In this document: piece by piece, positions 1 to 7,303 of the stretch
Layout of the letters: each line of letters opens with the position of its first letter
Numbering within the stretch: position 1 is the stretch's first letter
Assembly: GCF_018343695.1 (NCBI RefSeq)
Contig: NZ_JAGYPJ010000001.1
Location: 569,001-633,000, forward strand
Length of the DNA: 64,000 bases
Direction of reading: 5' to 3'
DNA from: Lederbergia citrisecunda
GTDB taxonomy: Bacteria; Bacillota; Bacilli; Bacillales; Bacillaceae_C
Translations under genes and position numbers: made by a program
Notes under the pieces: generated by a model
What the model was told of the DNA's origin: nothing
What the model saw: only the letters and a program-made list of their open reading frames with translations
Database searches by the model: none

Positions 1-1215
1 GATGATTTACCCGATCCGGAAAGTTTAACAGATTTTTGGGACAACATGCCGCAACTGGCTCCACCATTAATAGAAGGAGTTTTACGACAAGGCCATAAAA
101 TGTTGATGGCTGGTCCATCGAAAGCCGGGAAGTCATTTGCACTCATTGAACTTTCCATAGGGATTGCAGAAGGCAAGCAATGGCTTGGCTGGAATTGTAC
201 GAAAGGAAAAGTGCTATACGTCAATTTGGAACTTGACCGCGCTTCATGTCTCCATCGTTTTAAAGACGTGTATCAAGCTCTCGGTTGGCAGTCTAACAAT
301 CTATCAAATATCGATATTTGGAATCTACGCGGAAAATCAGTACCAATGGACAAGCTCGCTCCTAAGTTAATCAGAAGGGCAGCTAAAAAGAATTACATCG
401 CAGTTATTATTGACCCGATTTATAAGGTCCTTACAGGGGACGAAAACAGCGCCGATCAGATGGCACACTTCACTAACCAATTTGACAAGGTATGTACGGA
501 ATTAGGTTCAAGCGTCATTTACTGTCACCATCATTCAAAAGGTTCGCAAGGTAATAAAAAATCCATGGACCGTGCCAGCGGCTCTGGAGTATTTGCCAGG
601 GATCCAGACGCTTTAATTGATTTAGTAGAGTTAGAGCCTACAGATGCACTAATGAAGCAGGAAGAGAACAAAGTGGCATGTTCCATTTATCGAAACTACT
701 TAGAAAATCATAACTTTGATTATTTAGATGAACATGTATCGCAGGACGATTTGTTGAGCGCAACAACCATGGAGAATCATGCTAAGAGGGCAATACCGGA
801 ACAATTAACAATAGTTAAGGAGAAAGTTGATAAAGCAATCAACAAAGTAAGAATCAGATCAGCTTGGCGTGTAGAAGGAACATTGCGAGAGTATCCGAAA
901 TTTGACGCGGTGAACATGTGGTTTACCTATCCAATTCATATGGTGGATGAAATCGGTAGTCTAAAAGACATCGAACCAGAAGGTGAGCAACCGCCTTGGA
1001 AGAAGAATTTCACTAAGAAAAAAAGCTCTGAGGAACGCAAAAAGGAACAACAGGATGCTCTCGAGGTTGCTTATGAAGCATGTGGGATTGATGAACAAGT
1101 TACTGTAAAAGCTTTAGCAGAATACATGGGAATATCAGAAAAAACAGTTAGAAGAAGGATTAAAGAACACGCTGATTTTTGGATTGACGAGGGAGAAGTT
1201 GGGAGAAAAACGTAG
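1..1215 (+). CDS. Phage replication ATPase, RepA/DnaB-like (5' truncated by window edge)
   Basis: The reading frame is open to base 1, so the true start lies left of the window; the first internal ATG is at 46. A P-loop (GPSKAGKS) sits about 25 residues after that ATG. An aspartate-rich Walker B-like strand (VIIDPI) and a CHHHSKG segment follow, the order of RepA-type hexameric helicase ATPases. The last 50 residues form a helix-turn-helix (EYMGISEKTVRRR), suggesting DNA binding. The candidate origin starts right after the stop. Function in phage replication is inferred from family and position; whether it unwinds DNA or loads another helicase cannot be told. Confidence 0.75.
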   Translation, partial: DDLPDPESLTDFWDNMPQLAPPLIEGVLRQGHKMLMAGPSKAGKSFALIELSIGIAEGKQWLGWNCTKGKVLYVNLELDRASCLHRFKDVYQALGWQSNNLSNIDIWNLRGKSVPMDKLAPKLIRRAAKKNYIAVIIDPIYKVLTGDENSADQMAHFTNQFDKVCTELGSSVIYCHHHSKGSQGNKKSMDRASGSGVFARDPDALIDLVELEPTDALMKQEENKVACSIYRNYLENHNFDYLDEHVSQDDLLSATTMENHAKRAIPEQLTIVKEKVDKAINKVRIRSAWRVEGTLREYPKFDAVNMWFTYPIHMVDEIGSLKDIEPEGEQPPWKKNFTKKKSSEERKKEQQDALEVAYEACGIDEQVTVKALAEYMGISEKTVRRRIKEHADFWIDEGEVGRKT

Positions 1216-1223
1216 ATAAGGAC

Positions 1224-1348
1224 AAGGACAAACTCGATAAATGTCCTTATTTCCTTTAAAGACAAACTCGAGGATTGTCCTTACTGTCCGAATCTGACAA
1301 ACTCGATAAAACTTCGACTTTGACTCTAATAGGGACATACTCGATAAA
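1224..1348. repeat. Four iteron-like direct repeats, candidate phage origin
   Basis: Four copies of GACAAACTCGATAAA or close variants start at 1227, 1261, 1296 and 1334, spaced 34, 35 and 38 bp. Copies 1 and 2 are flanked by short inverted arms (AAGGACA/TGTCCTT; GACAA/TTGTC). Copies 3 and 4 are followed by a second conserved motif, CGACTTTGAC. The array follows the replication ATPase directly, and no gene occupies 1216-1539. Origin function is inference; an operator array is the alternative. Confidence 0.5.
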
Positions 1349-1379
1349 ATACCGACTTTGACCCGAGGGACAGACAGCC

Positions 1380-1483
1380 TATATTACTACGTAATATAAA
1401 AGGTGTCCCTTTCCCTCAAGGTCAAGGGGGTAAGTAGTCGTGCGTAAGCTATCGCACGACGACATACTTCCCCTATCCTTGAC
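1380..1483. other. Palindrome and long imperfect hairpin downstream of the iterons
   Basis: A perfect 8-bp inverted repeat (TATATTAC/GTAATATA, loop TAC) lies at 1380-1398. A large hairpin spans 1421-1483: outer arms GTCAAGG/CCTTGAC, a middle arm with one bulge (GGGTAAGTA/TACTTCCC), and inner arms GTCGTGCG/CGCACGAC (1437-1444, 1453-1460) around an 8-nt loop. There is no T-run, so it is not a typical terminator. With the repeats it looks like origin architecture. Confidence 0.45.
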
Positions 1484-1539
1484 GAAAGCAAAATTTCAAA
1501 ATCAAAAAACATAAATGTAAAAAAATGGAGGATTAGAAA

Positions 1540-1938
1540 ATGACCGTAGAATTCTTCATGCCGATGAAAAAAGTTCCAACGACGACCCATCAACAAAAGC
1601 AAGTATCGGTCGTAAATGGAAAGCCTGTCTTTTATGAACCGGAAGATTTAAAGGCAGCAAGAGCAAAGTTAATGGCTCATCTGGGACAACATGTTCCAAC
1701 TGAAAAATTTACAGGTCCAGTTAGATTAATCGTCAAATGGTGCTTCCCGATTACTGGTGATCGTCAAGACGGCCAATATAAGCACACTCGACCTGATACG
1801 GATAATCTTCAAAAATTATTAAAAGATTGCATGTCTGATTGTGGTTTTTGGAAGGATGATGCATTAGTAGCCTCAGAGATCGTAGAAAAGTTTTGGGCCA
1901 ACGTTCCAGGTATCTATATACGAATCGAGGCGATTTGA
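1540..1938 (+). CDS. RusA-family Holliday junction resolvase
   Basis: A 132-residue protein with the RusA signature: a basic RPDTDNLQK motif followed by DCMSDCGFWKDDALV, carrying the conserved aspartates of the dimeric metal-dependent nuclease (KPD.DN..K...D....DD..V). RusA proteins cut four-way junctions; phage copies resolve recombination intermediates before packaging. An AGGAG-type site precedes the ATG, and the stop overlaps the next ATG (TGATG). Length is normal for the family. Confidence 0.85.
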   Translation: MTVEFFMPMKKVPTTTHQQKQVSVVNGKPVFYEPEDLKAARAKLMAHLGQHVPTEKFTGPVRLIVKWCFPITGDRQDGQYKHTRPDTDNLQKLLKDCMSDCGFWKDDALVASEIVEKFWANVPGIYIRIEAI

Positions 1939-2165
1939 TGGACTATAAAGCTTTTTTTGCTGAGGTAGTAGATTGGATAAATCAGAGTAACCAAAAAGCC
2001 ATGAAACACGGAATCGACAGCATGGAATTTTGGCGGTGGGTCACTCAATCCACTGGCGAGATATGTAATAAGTACAGTAACAATCCTTTAGTAGTAAAAC
2101 AAATGTCGATGCTTTACCAGTGGCTAGAAGAAGTATATGAGAACGGAAAGGTGAATGTTAAATGA
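1938..2165 (+). CDS. Small phage early protein, unknown function
   Basis: 75 residues (MDYKAFFAEVVDWINQS...), predicted largely helical and rich in aromatic residues. I chose the ATG at 1938 because it is coupled to the RusA stop (TGATG); the frame opens further upstream only inside RusA. I recognise no motif. Its end overlaps the next small gene by ATGA, so the three form one translationally coupled unit. Confidence 0.6.
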   Translation: MDYKAFFAEVVDWINQSNQKAMKHGIDSMEFWRWVTQSTGEICNKYSNNPLVVKQMSMLYQWLEEVYENGKVNVK

Positions 2166-2302
2166 ATCAAGATGTCATTGATCGTGAACAAATGATTTTT
2201 CAAATCATGTTGAATACGAAGTTTACCGAAAAAGCCCTTGAAAAAATGACAGATAAAGAATTAGAAGAATTATACAGGTTAAAGGTTGAAAAGCGACATT
2301 AA
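2162..2302 (+). CDS. 46-residue phage protein, BH0509-like in appearance
   Basis: The ATG at 2162 overlaps the preceding stop (ATGA). The product (REQMIFQIM...EKMTDKELEELYRLK) has the two-helix pattern of short Firmicute proteins such as the BH0509 family, ending in a Met/Leu-(T/S)-D-x-E-Leu helix. The resemblance is by pattern only. No function is assigned. Confidence 0.5.
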   Translation: MNQDVIDREQMIFQIMLNTKFTEKALEKMTDKELEELYRLKVEKRH

Positions 2303-2329
2303 TTCAATCAAAGGGGAGGAATTGAAGAA

Positions 2330-2938
2330 GTGAGTACTGCAACTGTTTTGAAAGATGGAGTAATGTATCCGAAAATCACTAAGGAATTGTATATCAAGCA
2401 TAAAAAAGCTGGAGAATCCGATAGCCGAATCATGCGCAGATACGGAATGTACAATCAATCTTTGTCAGATTGGAAACAATTAAATTTTACGGATGATGAA
2501 ATTCAAAACTTGAAAATTAAAGGCAAGGGTGGACGACCGCCAGTAAAGAAAGACAAGCCTCAAGGTAAACCAGTTCATACTTTTGATAAGGAATTGAAAC
2601 AAGCCCTTGCAGAGTTAAAAGAATTGAAAAAGGTAAATGAACATCTTTCCGATGAGTTAAAAGATGTAAAGCTGAAAGGCAATGAACTCAAGAAAGAAAA
2701 CGAAGACTTGGCTTCAAGGGTCGCATTTATGAATGTGGAGGATAATTCAGAGTTAGAAAATTTAAAGGCTGCCTGTTCGGATTTGGAGAATGAAACTAAT
2801 TCCTTACAACGAAAGCTAATTGAAAAAGATTACGAAATTACTAATCTTGATTATGCCTTTGAATCACTTAATCAAAGAATGGATGCACATGTAAAAGAAA
2901 ACAAGGCATTAAAGGAGTTGGTAAGGTTATGGATATGA
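2330..2938 (+). CDS. Coiled-coil phage protein with N-terminal HTH-like segment
   Basis: 202 residues, starting at GTG 2330 after a strong GGGGAGGA site. Residues about 15-55 (ITKELYIKHKKAG...SRIMRRYGMYNQSL) look like a homeodomain-like helix-turn-helix. A basic linker (GKGGRPPVKKDK) follows, then a long heptad-rich coiled coil from about 85 to the end. It is probably a DNA-associated early protein, but there is no family assignment. It overlaps the MazG-like gene by 10 bp. Confidence 0.6.
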   Translation: MSTATVLKDGVMYPKITKELYIKHKKAGESDSRIMRRYGMYNQSLSDWKQLNFTDDEIQNLKIKGKGGRPPVKKDKPQGKPVHTFDKELKQALAELKELKKVNEHLSDELKDVKLKGNELKKENEDLASRVAFMNVEDNSELENLKAACSDLENETNSLQRKLIEKDYEITNLDYAFESLNQRMDAHVKENKALKELVRLWI

Positions 2939-3258
2939 ATGAGTATCAAATCGGTACGCGGAGAACCTCCCCTAAATTGGGGAGGAATGTCCTCGATTAT
3001 CTTGTGAATTTTTCAATGGGATTATCAGGCGAAAGTGGCGAGATAACGGATCACATCAAGAAAGTCGTATTTCAAGGTCACGATCTAGATCCAGAAGCTA
3101 TGGCTTATGAATTGGGCGATATTATGTACTATGTCGCAAGATTCGCAGACGTACTGGGGTATCAATTATCTGATATTACAGAGATGAATCAAGAAAAATT
3201 ATTTAAACGTTATCCTGATGGATTTTCGAAAGAAGCTAGTAGGAATCGGAAGGAGTAA
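2929..3258 (+). CDS. MazG-like nucleotide pyrophosphohydrolase
   Basis: 109 residues with the all-alpha NTP-PPase signature: GESGEITDHIKKV (E..E metal ligands) and, about 35 residues later, ELGDIMYYVARF (E..D). MazG-type enzymes hydrolyse (d)NTPs to monophosphates; phage copies are thought to adjust nucleotide pools or alarmone levels during infection. The motifs are clear, the substrate is unknown. A single MazG domain of about 100 residues is normal for phages. Confidence 0.8.
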   Translation: MDMNEYQIGTRRTSPKLGRNVLDYLVNFSMGLSGESGEITDHIKKVVFQGHDLDPEAMAYELGDIMYYVARFADVLGYQLSDITEMNQEKLFKRYPDGFSKEASRNRKE

Positions 3259-3263
3259 TTGAA

Positions 3264-3401
3264 TTGAAATATAAAGGCATCTGCCATAAATGCTTAAAAA
3301 TGGTGCGAATCGGTGAAGGGGAGCATAAGCGTGTGAATGGGAATTGGAGGACGGAGCATAATGTCTGTGAGGAGGCTACTACATGCCCATCCAAGAACTA
3401 A
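3264..3401 (+). CDS. 45-residue putative zinc-binding phage protein
   Basis: TTG start at 3264, 8 nt after an AAGGAG site. The product has CHKC near the N-terminus (Cys7, Cys10) and two more cysteines (Cys35, Cys41), a spacing compatible with a small zinc ribbon. It overlaps the following gene by 19 bp in another frame. No function is known. Confidence 0.5.
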   Translation: MKYKGICHKCLKMVRIGEGEHKRVNGNWRTEHNVCEEATTCPSKN

Positions 3402-3670
3402 AGCAAATAATTGCAACGCAAAAATCGGTCTCAACTTCACGCCTGGAGGAAATAGCAAGACGAATAGATTTGCTTTATATAAATCAGGGTAAAACTATCA
3501 GAAATCAACGTAACACATTAAATCAACTCAATTCGAGACTTCAACGCCTTGAAGTTAAAGCTGATCGTCGTAAACAGGCTATGCAAGATTATGAGAATTT
3601 GAAAATGCACCACAGAAATTTGGAGAGGGAGTTTAATATTTTGAGAGGGAAATATGAACAGAAGTCGTAA
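3383..3670 (+). CDS. Coiled-coil phage protein, unknown
   Basis: 95 residues, ATG at 3383 preceded by GAGGAGG. Almost entirely helical with heptads (LNQLNSRLQRLEVKADRRKQAM...NLEREFNIL). I recognise no catalytic motif. The early-operon position suggests a small scaffold or regulator, which is only inference. Confidence 0.55.
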   Translation: MPIQELKQIIATQKSVSTSRLEEIARRIDLLYINQGKTIRNQRNTLNQLNSRLQRLEVKADRRKQAMQDYENLKMHHRNLEREFNILRGKYEQKS

Positions 3671-3685
3671 AGGGAGGTCAATCAT

Positions 3686-4204
3686 TTGAAACTTTCAGAT
3701 AAACACGTCGAGCTGATCGCCAAGACGACATTAGAGTTTTGGGAGAAAGAAAAAGAGAATCAGGAGAAAAGAAAATATGATAGGCGTTTGCGTAATATTA
3801 AACTTCTCCTTCGGAACTATCGATCATTTGTAAAACATACTTCAGATATAAAATTAGATATTCAAATCATCGACGAACGCCTTGAACTTGAATATCTAGA
3901 TTCCGATGAATTTAAATTACAATCAATAAAACAAAGTAAAGAGAAGACTTTAGCAATGATCCAGTTTATCAATAAAATGCTTGCAGTTTTTAAAGTCATG
4001 TGTGAACAATCAGGAAAGCCTGAAGATGTTCGAAGATATGATGTTATCTATTACATGTATATTTCAGAGGATAAAATGACAGCTGAAGAAATTAGTGCAA
4101 TGCATAATGTTGCAGTTCGGACGATATTCCTTGATATCGAAAAAGCGAGTAAAGACTTGTCAGTATTAGTTTTTGGGATTGATGGAGTGAGATTTTATAA
4201 GTGA
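3686..4204 (+). CDS. ArpU/RinA-type phage late transcriptional regulator
   Basis: 172 residues, TTG start at 3686 after GGGAGG. The C-terminal third is sigma-like: DVIYYMYISEDKMTAEEISAMHNVAVRTIFLDIEKASKDLS is a region-4-type helix-turn-helix. The N-terminus is a charged helical region. ArpU-family proteins sit at the junction of early and late genes in Firmicute phages and activate packaging and structural genes. Three phased TGCA boxes and a promoter lie just downstream, its likely target. Confidence 0.75.
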   Translation: MKLSDKHVELIAKTTLEFWEKEKENQEKRKYDRRLRNIKLLLRNYRSFVKHTSDIKLDIQIIDERLELEYLDSDEFKLQSIKQSKEKTLAMIQFINKMLAVFKVMCEQSGKPEDVRRYDVIYYMYISEDKMTAEEISAMHNVAVRTIFLDIEKASKDLSVLVFGIDGVRFYK

Positions 4205-4211
4205 TTTACAT

Positions 4212-4255
4212 TGCAAAAAGAGTGCAGTGTTTATGCAGTTATAAGGTGATATAAT
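4212..4255 (+). promoter_or_regulatory. Candidate late promoter with three 11-bp-phased TGCA boxes
   Basis: TGCA occurs at 4212, 4223 and 4234, exactly 11 bp apart (one helical turn), followed by a perfect TATAAT at 4250-4255. No good -35 hexamer is correctly spaced, as expected for an activator-dependent promoter. Location directly after the ArpU-like gene suggests it is that protein's operator. The link is inference. Confidence 0.55.
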
Positions 4256-4276
4256 GATAGTGTGAAATAATTATGA

Positions 4277-4309
4277 AAAGCGCCTTGTCTATTTAGATGA
4301 GGCGCTTTT
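4277..4309 (+). terminator. Intrinsic terminator just after the candidate late promoter
   Basis: Arms AAAAGCGCCT (4276-4285) and AGGCGCTTTT (4300-4309) with a 14-nt loop. It ends early transcripts, but also lies about 20 bp past the likely +1 of the late promoter, so late transcription must read through it or start elsewhere. Confidence 0.75.
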
Positions 4310-4337
4310 ATCATTAACTGACAGATCCACTACAGTC

Positions 4338-4366
4338 TTGCATTATCTTTCCAGTTATCAGACAAT
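4338..4366 (+). promoter_or_regulatory. Possible sigma-A promoter for the lipoprotein gene
   Basis: TTGCAT, 17-bp spacer, GACAAT, about 30 bp before the ATG at 4397. The -10 has two mismatches. A private promoter would fit an accessory (moron) gene. Confidence 0.35.
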
Positions 4367-4396
4367 GAACCTATGTAAATCATAGGGGGTAACTGG

Positions 4397-4837
4397 ATGA
4401 AGAAATTAATAATATTTTTCATAGCCATAATTTTTATATTAATGGCTTGCTCAAATGAAAGTTTAAATGAAAGTCCTGATGAACCTTCAAAAGATGAGCC
4501 AGTTATAGGAATGTTAGATGATAATGACTTTGAATTTAGTGAAGAAGTAGAAAAATTACATGAAGAAGCCATGGAATCTCAAAAGGATTTATACTTAACA
4601 ATGTTAAATAATTTACTAGCTGAATTTGATGAGGAATATGAAAACTTTGAAACTGAAGTTGGGGTTAAATTATATGAGGTCATCATTAGTACGCCAGGTG
4701 GAATAGATGTAGCCAAAAAAATGAAAGAAAAGATTATCGAAAACGTACCAGAAGATAATCAAGATGTATATGATTTATTTTATGATAGAATTGTCAGTCT
4801 TGAAGAGACTTTTTCTGATATAGAATGGAGCGATTAA
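4397..4837 (+). CDS. Prophage-encoded acidic lipoprotein
   Basis: 146 residues with a lipoprotein signal: two N-terminal lysines, a hydrophobic core and the lipobox LMAC (Cys17). The mature part is strongly acidic (NESPDEPSKDEP..., many Glu/Asp) and helical. It would be anchored on the outer face of the membrane. Phage lipoproteins of this size, such as Ltp of Streptococcus phage TP-J34, can exclude superinfecting phages; that role here is a guess from type and location. GGGGG lies before the ATG. Confidence 0.7.
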   Translation: MKKLIIFFIAIIFILMACSNESLNESPDEPSKDEPVIGMLDDNDFEFSEEVEKLHEEAMESQKDLYLTMLNNLLAEFDEEYENFETEVGVKLYEVIISTPGGIDVAKKMKEKIIENVPEDNQDVYDLFYDRIVSLEETFSDIEWSD

Positions 4838-5173
4838 ATGAATACTGTTTCTTGTGACAACTGCCATAAAAATTTTACTATTAAACCGCAAGAGAAGAAA
4901 CACGGAAAAGGAATTACAGAAACTTATTTCACCTGTCCACATTGTGATGCAAGGTACACAGCTTTCGTTACTAATGCTGATATTAGAAAAAGGCAACGAG
5001 AGATACGGCAGCTGCATGAGTCAGTTCAACAGCATGTGAAAGACTTCGCTGATGGACGAATAAACGAGCAAGATTATAAACAGACGATCGGTAAGATTAA
5101 TGAAAAGATAAACAAAAAGAAAGCAGAGCTTGAACCGATGATGAAGGAAATGAAGAATAAAGTTGCGAGGTGA
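4838..5173 (+). CDS. Zinc-ribbon/coiled-coil phage protein
   Basis: 111 residues. The N-terminal half holds two CxxC pairs (CDNC at 6-9; CPHC about residues 33-36), a classical zinc ribbon. The C-terminal half is a charged helix (IRQLHESVQQH...KKKAELEPMMKEMK). Its ATG follows the lipoprotein stop without a gap and its end overlaps the next start region, so the genes are coupled. No specific role is known. Confidence 0.65.
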   Translation: MNTVSCDNCHKNFTIKPQEKKHGKGITETYFTCPHCDARYTAFVTNADIRKRQREIRQLHESVQQHVKDFADGRINEQDYKQTIGKINEKINKKKAELEPMMKEMKNKVAR

Positions 5174-5178
5174 TAACT

Positions 5179-6024
5179 GTGGATCAAGGGAAAAAGGAAG
5201 ATTTAAAAGAAAGTATAAAGGATACTGCCGCTGATATCATACTTGATGTTGGAAGTGAAGCTGCCGCAGAAGTTGTTAAAGAAACTGTAACAGGTTTACT
5301 GAAAGAAGTATTGGTTGATACGGGAGCCTCAATGATTCCTGGAATCTCTGGAGCAATATCCGGATATAAACGTGCACGATTTGAGCGAAACATTAAACAA
5401 TTCACCAATGAGCTATCTTTAAAAGTTGAAGATCTCCGCATAAATTTAGAACAGAAAACAGCAGAACAGAAAGAGCAGTTGGACCAGCTATTGGCATATA
5501 TATTGGATTATGTAATTGATGAGCAGCAAGAAGAAAAAATAGAGTTTATGGTTAATGGTTTTGTACAAATGACAGAGCATGAAAATATAACGGAAGATTT
5601 TGTTTTAACGTATTATGACGTTTTGAAAGAGTTACGGCTGGTTGATATTTCAGTGTTAAGGTTAATGTACACTTCCTTTTATATGTTTGATCAAGCTAAT
5701 CGGGAAACCTATATCGATGTAATGGAAAAGCACGGAATAAGCTTGGAACAATATGAGTCTGTTAGGCGGAATTTACATAGAAGAGGTCTTCTTACTACGA
5801 AAACAGACTTAAACATTAATGATGATTTGGATCAGATACACAAGACTTTTAAGGAATTATTCGCATATCTAAAAAAGCTAACAAACCCAAGGTTCAAAGG
5901 ATCTTTGCCGACATTGAGAGAACCGAAATTTAAATCTAAAGATAATCTACAAATATCTAAGTTCGGGCGTGAATTTGTGCATTTTTTCTTGAATATGGAT
6001 AACGATGAGATGACGGGACAATAG
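5179..6024 (+). CDS. Helical phage protein with winged-helix-like segment, unknown
   Basis: 281 residues from GTG 5179, chosen because GAGGTG (5167-5172) is 6 nt away; GTG 5170 in the same frame overlaps that site. The N-terminus has a glycine-rich apolar stretch (MIPGISGAISGYKRARFE), possibly a membrane-insertion hairpin. The middle is helical, and residues about 155-210 (LVDISVLRLMY...YESVRRNLHRRGLLTTKT) resemble a winged helix. I do not recognise the family. Position in an accessory slot suggests a lysogeny or defence trait, which is inference. Confidence 0.55.
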   Translation: MDQGKKEDLKESIKDTAADIILDVGSEAAAEVVKETVTGLLKEVLVDTGASMIPGISGAISGYKRARFERNIKQFTNELSLKVEDLRINLEQKTAEQKEQLDQLLAYILDYVIDEQQEEKIEFMVNGFVQMTEHENITEDFVLTYYDVLKELRLVDISVLRLMYTSFYMFDQANRETYIDVMEKHGISLEQYESVRRNLHRRGLLTTKTDLNINDDLDQIHKTFKELFAYLKKLTNPRFKGSLPTLREPKFKSKDNLQISKFGREFVHFFLNMDNDEMTGQ

Positions 6025-6039
6025 GTGTCCTGTTTTTTT
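6013..6039 (+). terminator. Intrinsic terminator ending the lipoprotein cluster
   Basis: Arms ACGGGACA/TGTCCTGT (one G-U pair), loop ATAG, then seven Ts. The 5' arm overlaps the last codons of the preceding gene. Confidence 0.75.
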
Positions 6040-6065
6040 ATGGTTCAAAAAGGAGTGGTCATAAA

Positions 6066-6206
6066 TTGAACCAAGAGTTGTTTATTGTTGCATTACTTAA
6101 CCTTGCAAAAGAAATTGCAGAAAAACCTAAAAACACTTCTTCCGAAGAGGCTTTTTTAGAACAAGTAGACATTTTTATAACTGAATTGGAGAAAAAAATT
6201 ATGTAG
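6066..6206 (+). CDS. 46-residue phage protein, unknown
   Basis: TTG start at 6066 after AAAGGAGTGG. The product (LNQELFIVALLNLAKEIAEKP...EEAFLEQVDIFITELEKKIM) is predicted to be two amphipathic helices. It is flanked by terminators on both sides, so it is a separate transcription unit or a coupled passenger. No function is assigned. Confidence 0.5.
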   Translation: MNQELFIVALLNLAKEIAEKPKNTSSEEAFLEQVDIFITELEKKIM

Positions 6207-6207
6207 T

Positions 6208-6234
6208 ACCCACTCACTTAGTTGGGTGCTTTTT
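6208..6234 (+). terminator. Weak intrinsic terminator
   Basis: ACCCA + CT pairing with AG + TGGGT across a bulge, loop CACTT, followed by CTTTTT. Confidence 0.5.
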
Positions 6235-6252
6235 CTATTAGGAGGATGTTCA

Positions 6253-6564
6253 GTGGTATACGAATATGAAAAAGTTTCACCACCAGAATCACCAGTAAAG
6301 ATAGTTGAAACTCCATTGTTAACTATTGAATTAGAAAATGAAACAGCAGTACCTAAAGTTTTCTACAAAGGTGAAGAGATTACTAGAAAAATTAGAATTG
6401 CTTTTGGTTGGGAAACCAAAAAGGCTGATGAAGAATCTGGAGGAATAATGTATGACATTAATTTTGCCGAAATAGTGGATGAAATACCAATCCAAAAGGG
6501 ATACGGATTAAGGCGAGGTAAGTTTGCCTTTGATAAGAATGAACCAACAACAACTCTACGATAA
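6253..6564 (+). CDS. Small phage protein upstream of HNH gene, unknown
   Basis: I place the start at GTG 6253, 6 nt after a perfect AGGAGGA (6240-6246), giving 103 residues (VVYEYEKVSPPESPVK...). The frame extends to GTG 6226, but those codons are the terminator T-run and the ribosome site. The product is beta-rich and contains PLLTIELENETAVPKVFYKGEEI. I recognise no domain; position before the HNH and terminase genes suggests a packaging-linked or head accessory role. Confidence 0.5.
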   Translation: MVYEYEKVSPPESPVKIVETPLLTIELENETAVPKVFYKGEEITRKIRIAFGWETKKADEESGGIMYDINFAEIVDEIPIQKGYGLRRGKFAFDKNEPTTTLR

Positions 6565-6883
6565 ATACAAACGAAACCAAGAATCAAAGAAGTTCTATAA
6601 CAGTGATGCATGGATTACATGTAGAGAGAATGTATTGATTAGAGACGACTATCTCTGCCATGAGTGTTTGAAGGATCCTGAAAACCCACTTACTCCAGCC
6701 GATATGGTCCATCACATTAAACCTTTAGAAGAGTATCCTGGACTTGCATTAGATGAGGATAACCTTACCAGTCTTTGTAATTCATGTCATAACAAAGAGC
6801 ATCCGGAGAAGGGTGGAGGGAAGAGAAGAAAAAAACGAAACTTGAACGTTGTAGAATTTGATGCTAATCCGGAAATAACATAG
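6524..6883 (+). CDS. HNH endonuclease (packaging-associated)
   Basis: About 119 residues. Two CxxC pairs (CHEC; CNSC) frame the motif MVHHIKPLEE...DEDNLTSLCNSCHNKEH, the HNH core with a structural zinc. Starts are ambiguous: TTG 6524 or 6530 fit GAGG at 6515, and ATG 6539 is further away. HNH proteins next to terminase genes in HK97-type cos phages cooperate with terminase in cos cleavage. The gene overlaps the preceding one by 41 bp. Confidence 0.8.
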   Translation: MPLIRMNQQQLYDKYKRNQESKKFYNSDAWITCRENVLIRDDYLCHECLKDPENPLTPADMVHHIKPLEEYPGLALDEDNLTSLCNSCHNKEHPEKGGGKRRKKRNLNVVEFDANPEIT

Positions 6884-6985
6884 CCCCCCTACCTTGAAAA
6901 TAGAAATGTTTTATATTTCCAGACCGGGGAGGCCCTTCGTTTGCACCGCAGATAAAAAATTCATGAAAGGGGGGTAACCTGAAAA
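6884..6985. other. Candidate cos region between HNH and terminase small subunit
   Basis: About 100 bp without a gene in the usual cos position. It has a C-tract (CCCCCCTACC, 6884-6893), a G-tract (ACCGGGGAGGCCC, 6923-6935) and, between them, a small hairpin (GAAAT/ATTTC, 6903-6919). The complementary tracts resemble other HNH-dependent cos regions. The nick positions cannot be read from sequence. Confidence 0.4.
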
Positions 6986-7303
6986 ATGGCAGTTCCTACA
7001 AAAAAAATGTTGATAGAATATCTCGGAGAAAATTATGAGGAATCGGACGAACAACTTATCCAATTGTATATCGAGACTCACCAATTTTACAGGCGATTGC
7101 AAAAAGAAATCAAGAAATCAGAATTGATGTATGAATACACAAATAAAGCCGGGGCTTCAAATATGGTTAAAAACCCCCTTTCAATTGAACTAACGAAAAC
7201 TGTACAAACACTGAATAACCTGCTGAAGTCATTAGGTCTGACGCCTGCTCAAAGAAAGAAAGTAGTGAGTGGAGAGAATGACGACGACTTCGACGATTTC
7301 TGA
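6986..7303 (+). CDS. Phage terminase small subunit, P27 family
   Basis: 105 residues, ATG 6986 after GAAAGGGGGGT. Helical, with the P27-type C-terminal pattern (NPLSIELTKTVQTLNNLLKSLGLTPAQRKKV) and an acidic tail (DDDFDDF). The small subunit recognises packaging-site DNA and feeds it to the large subunit. It overlaps the terL start by 35 bp. Confidence 0.8.
   Translation: MAVPTKKMLIEYLGENYEESDEQLIQLYIETHQFYRRLQKEIKKSELMYEYTNKAGASNMVKNPLSIELTKTVQTLNNLLKSLGLTPAQRKKVVSGENDDDFDDF

Noticed and set aside
6226-6252. Lipoprotein signal (LFLLGGC) at the start of the 6226 frame
   Set aside because: These codons are the T-run of a terminator plus the AGGAGG ribosome site; the real start is GTG 6253.
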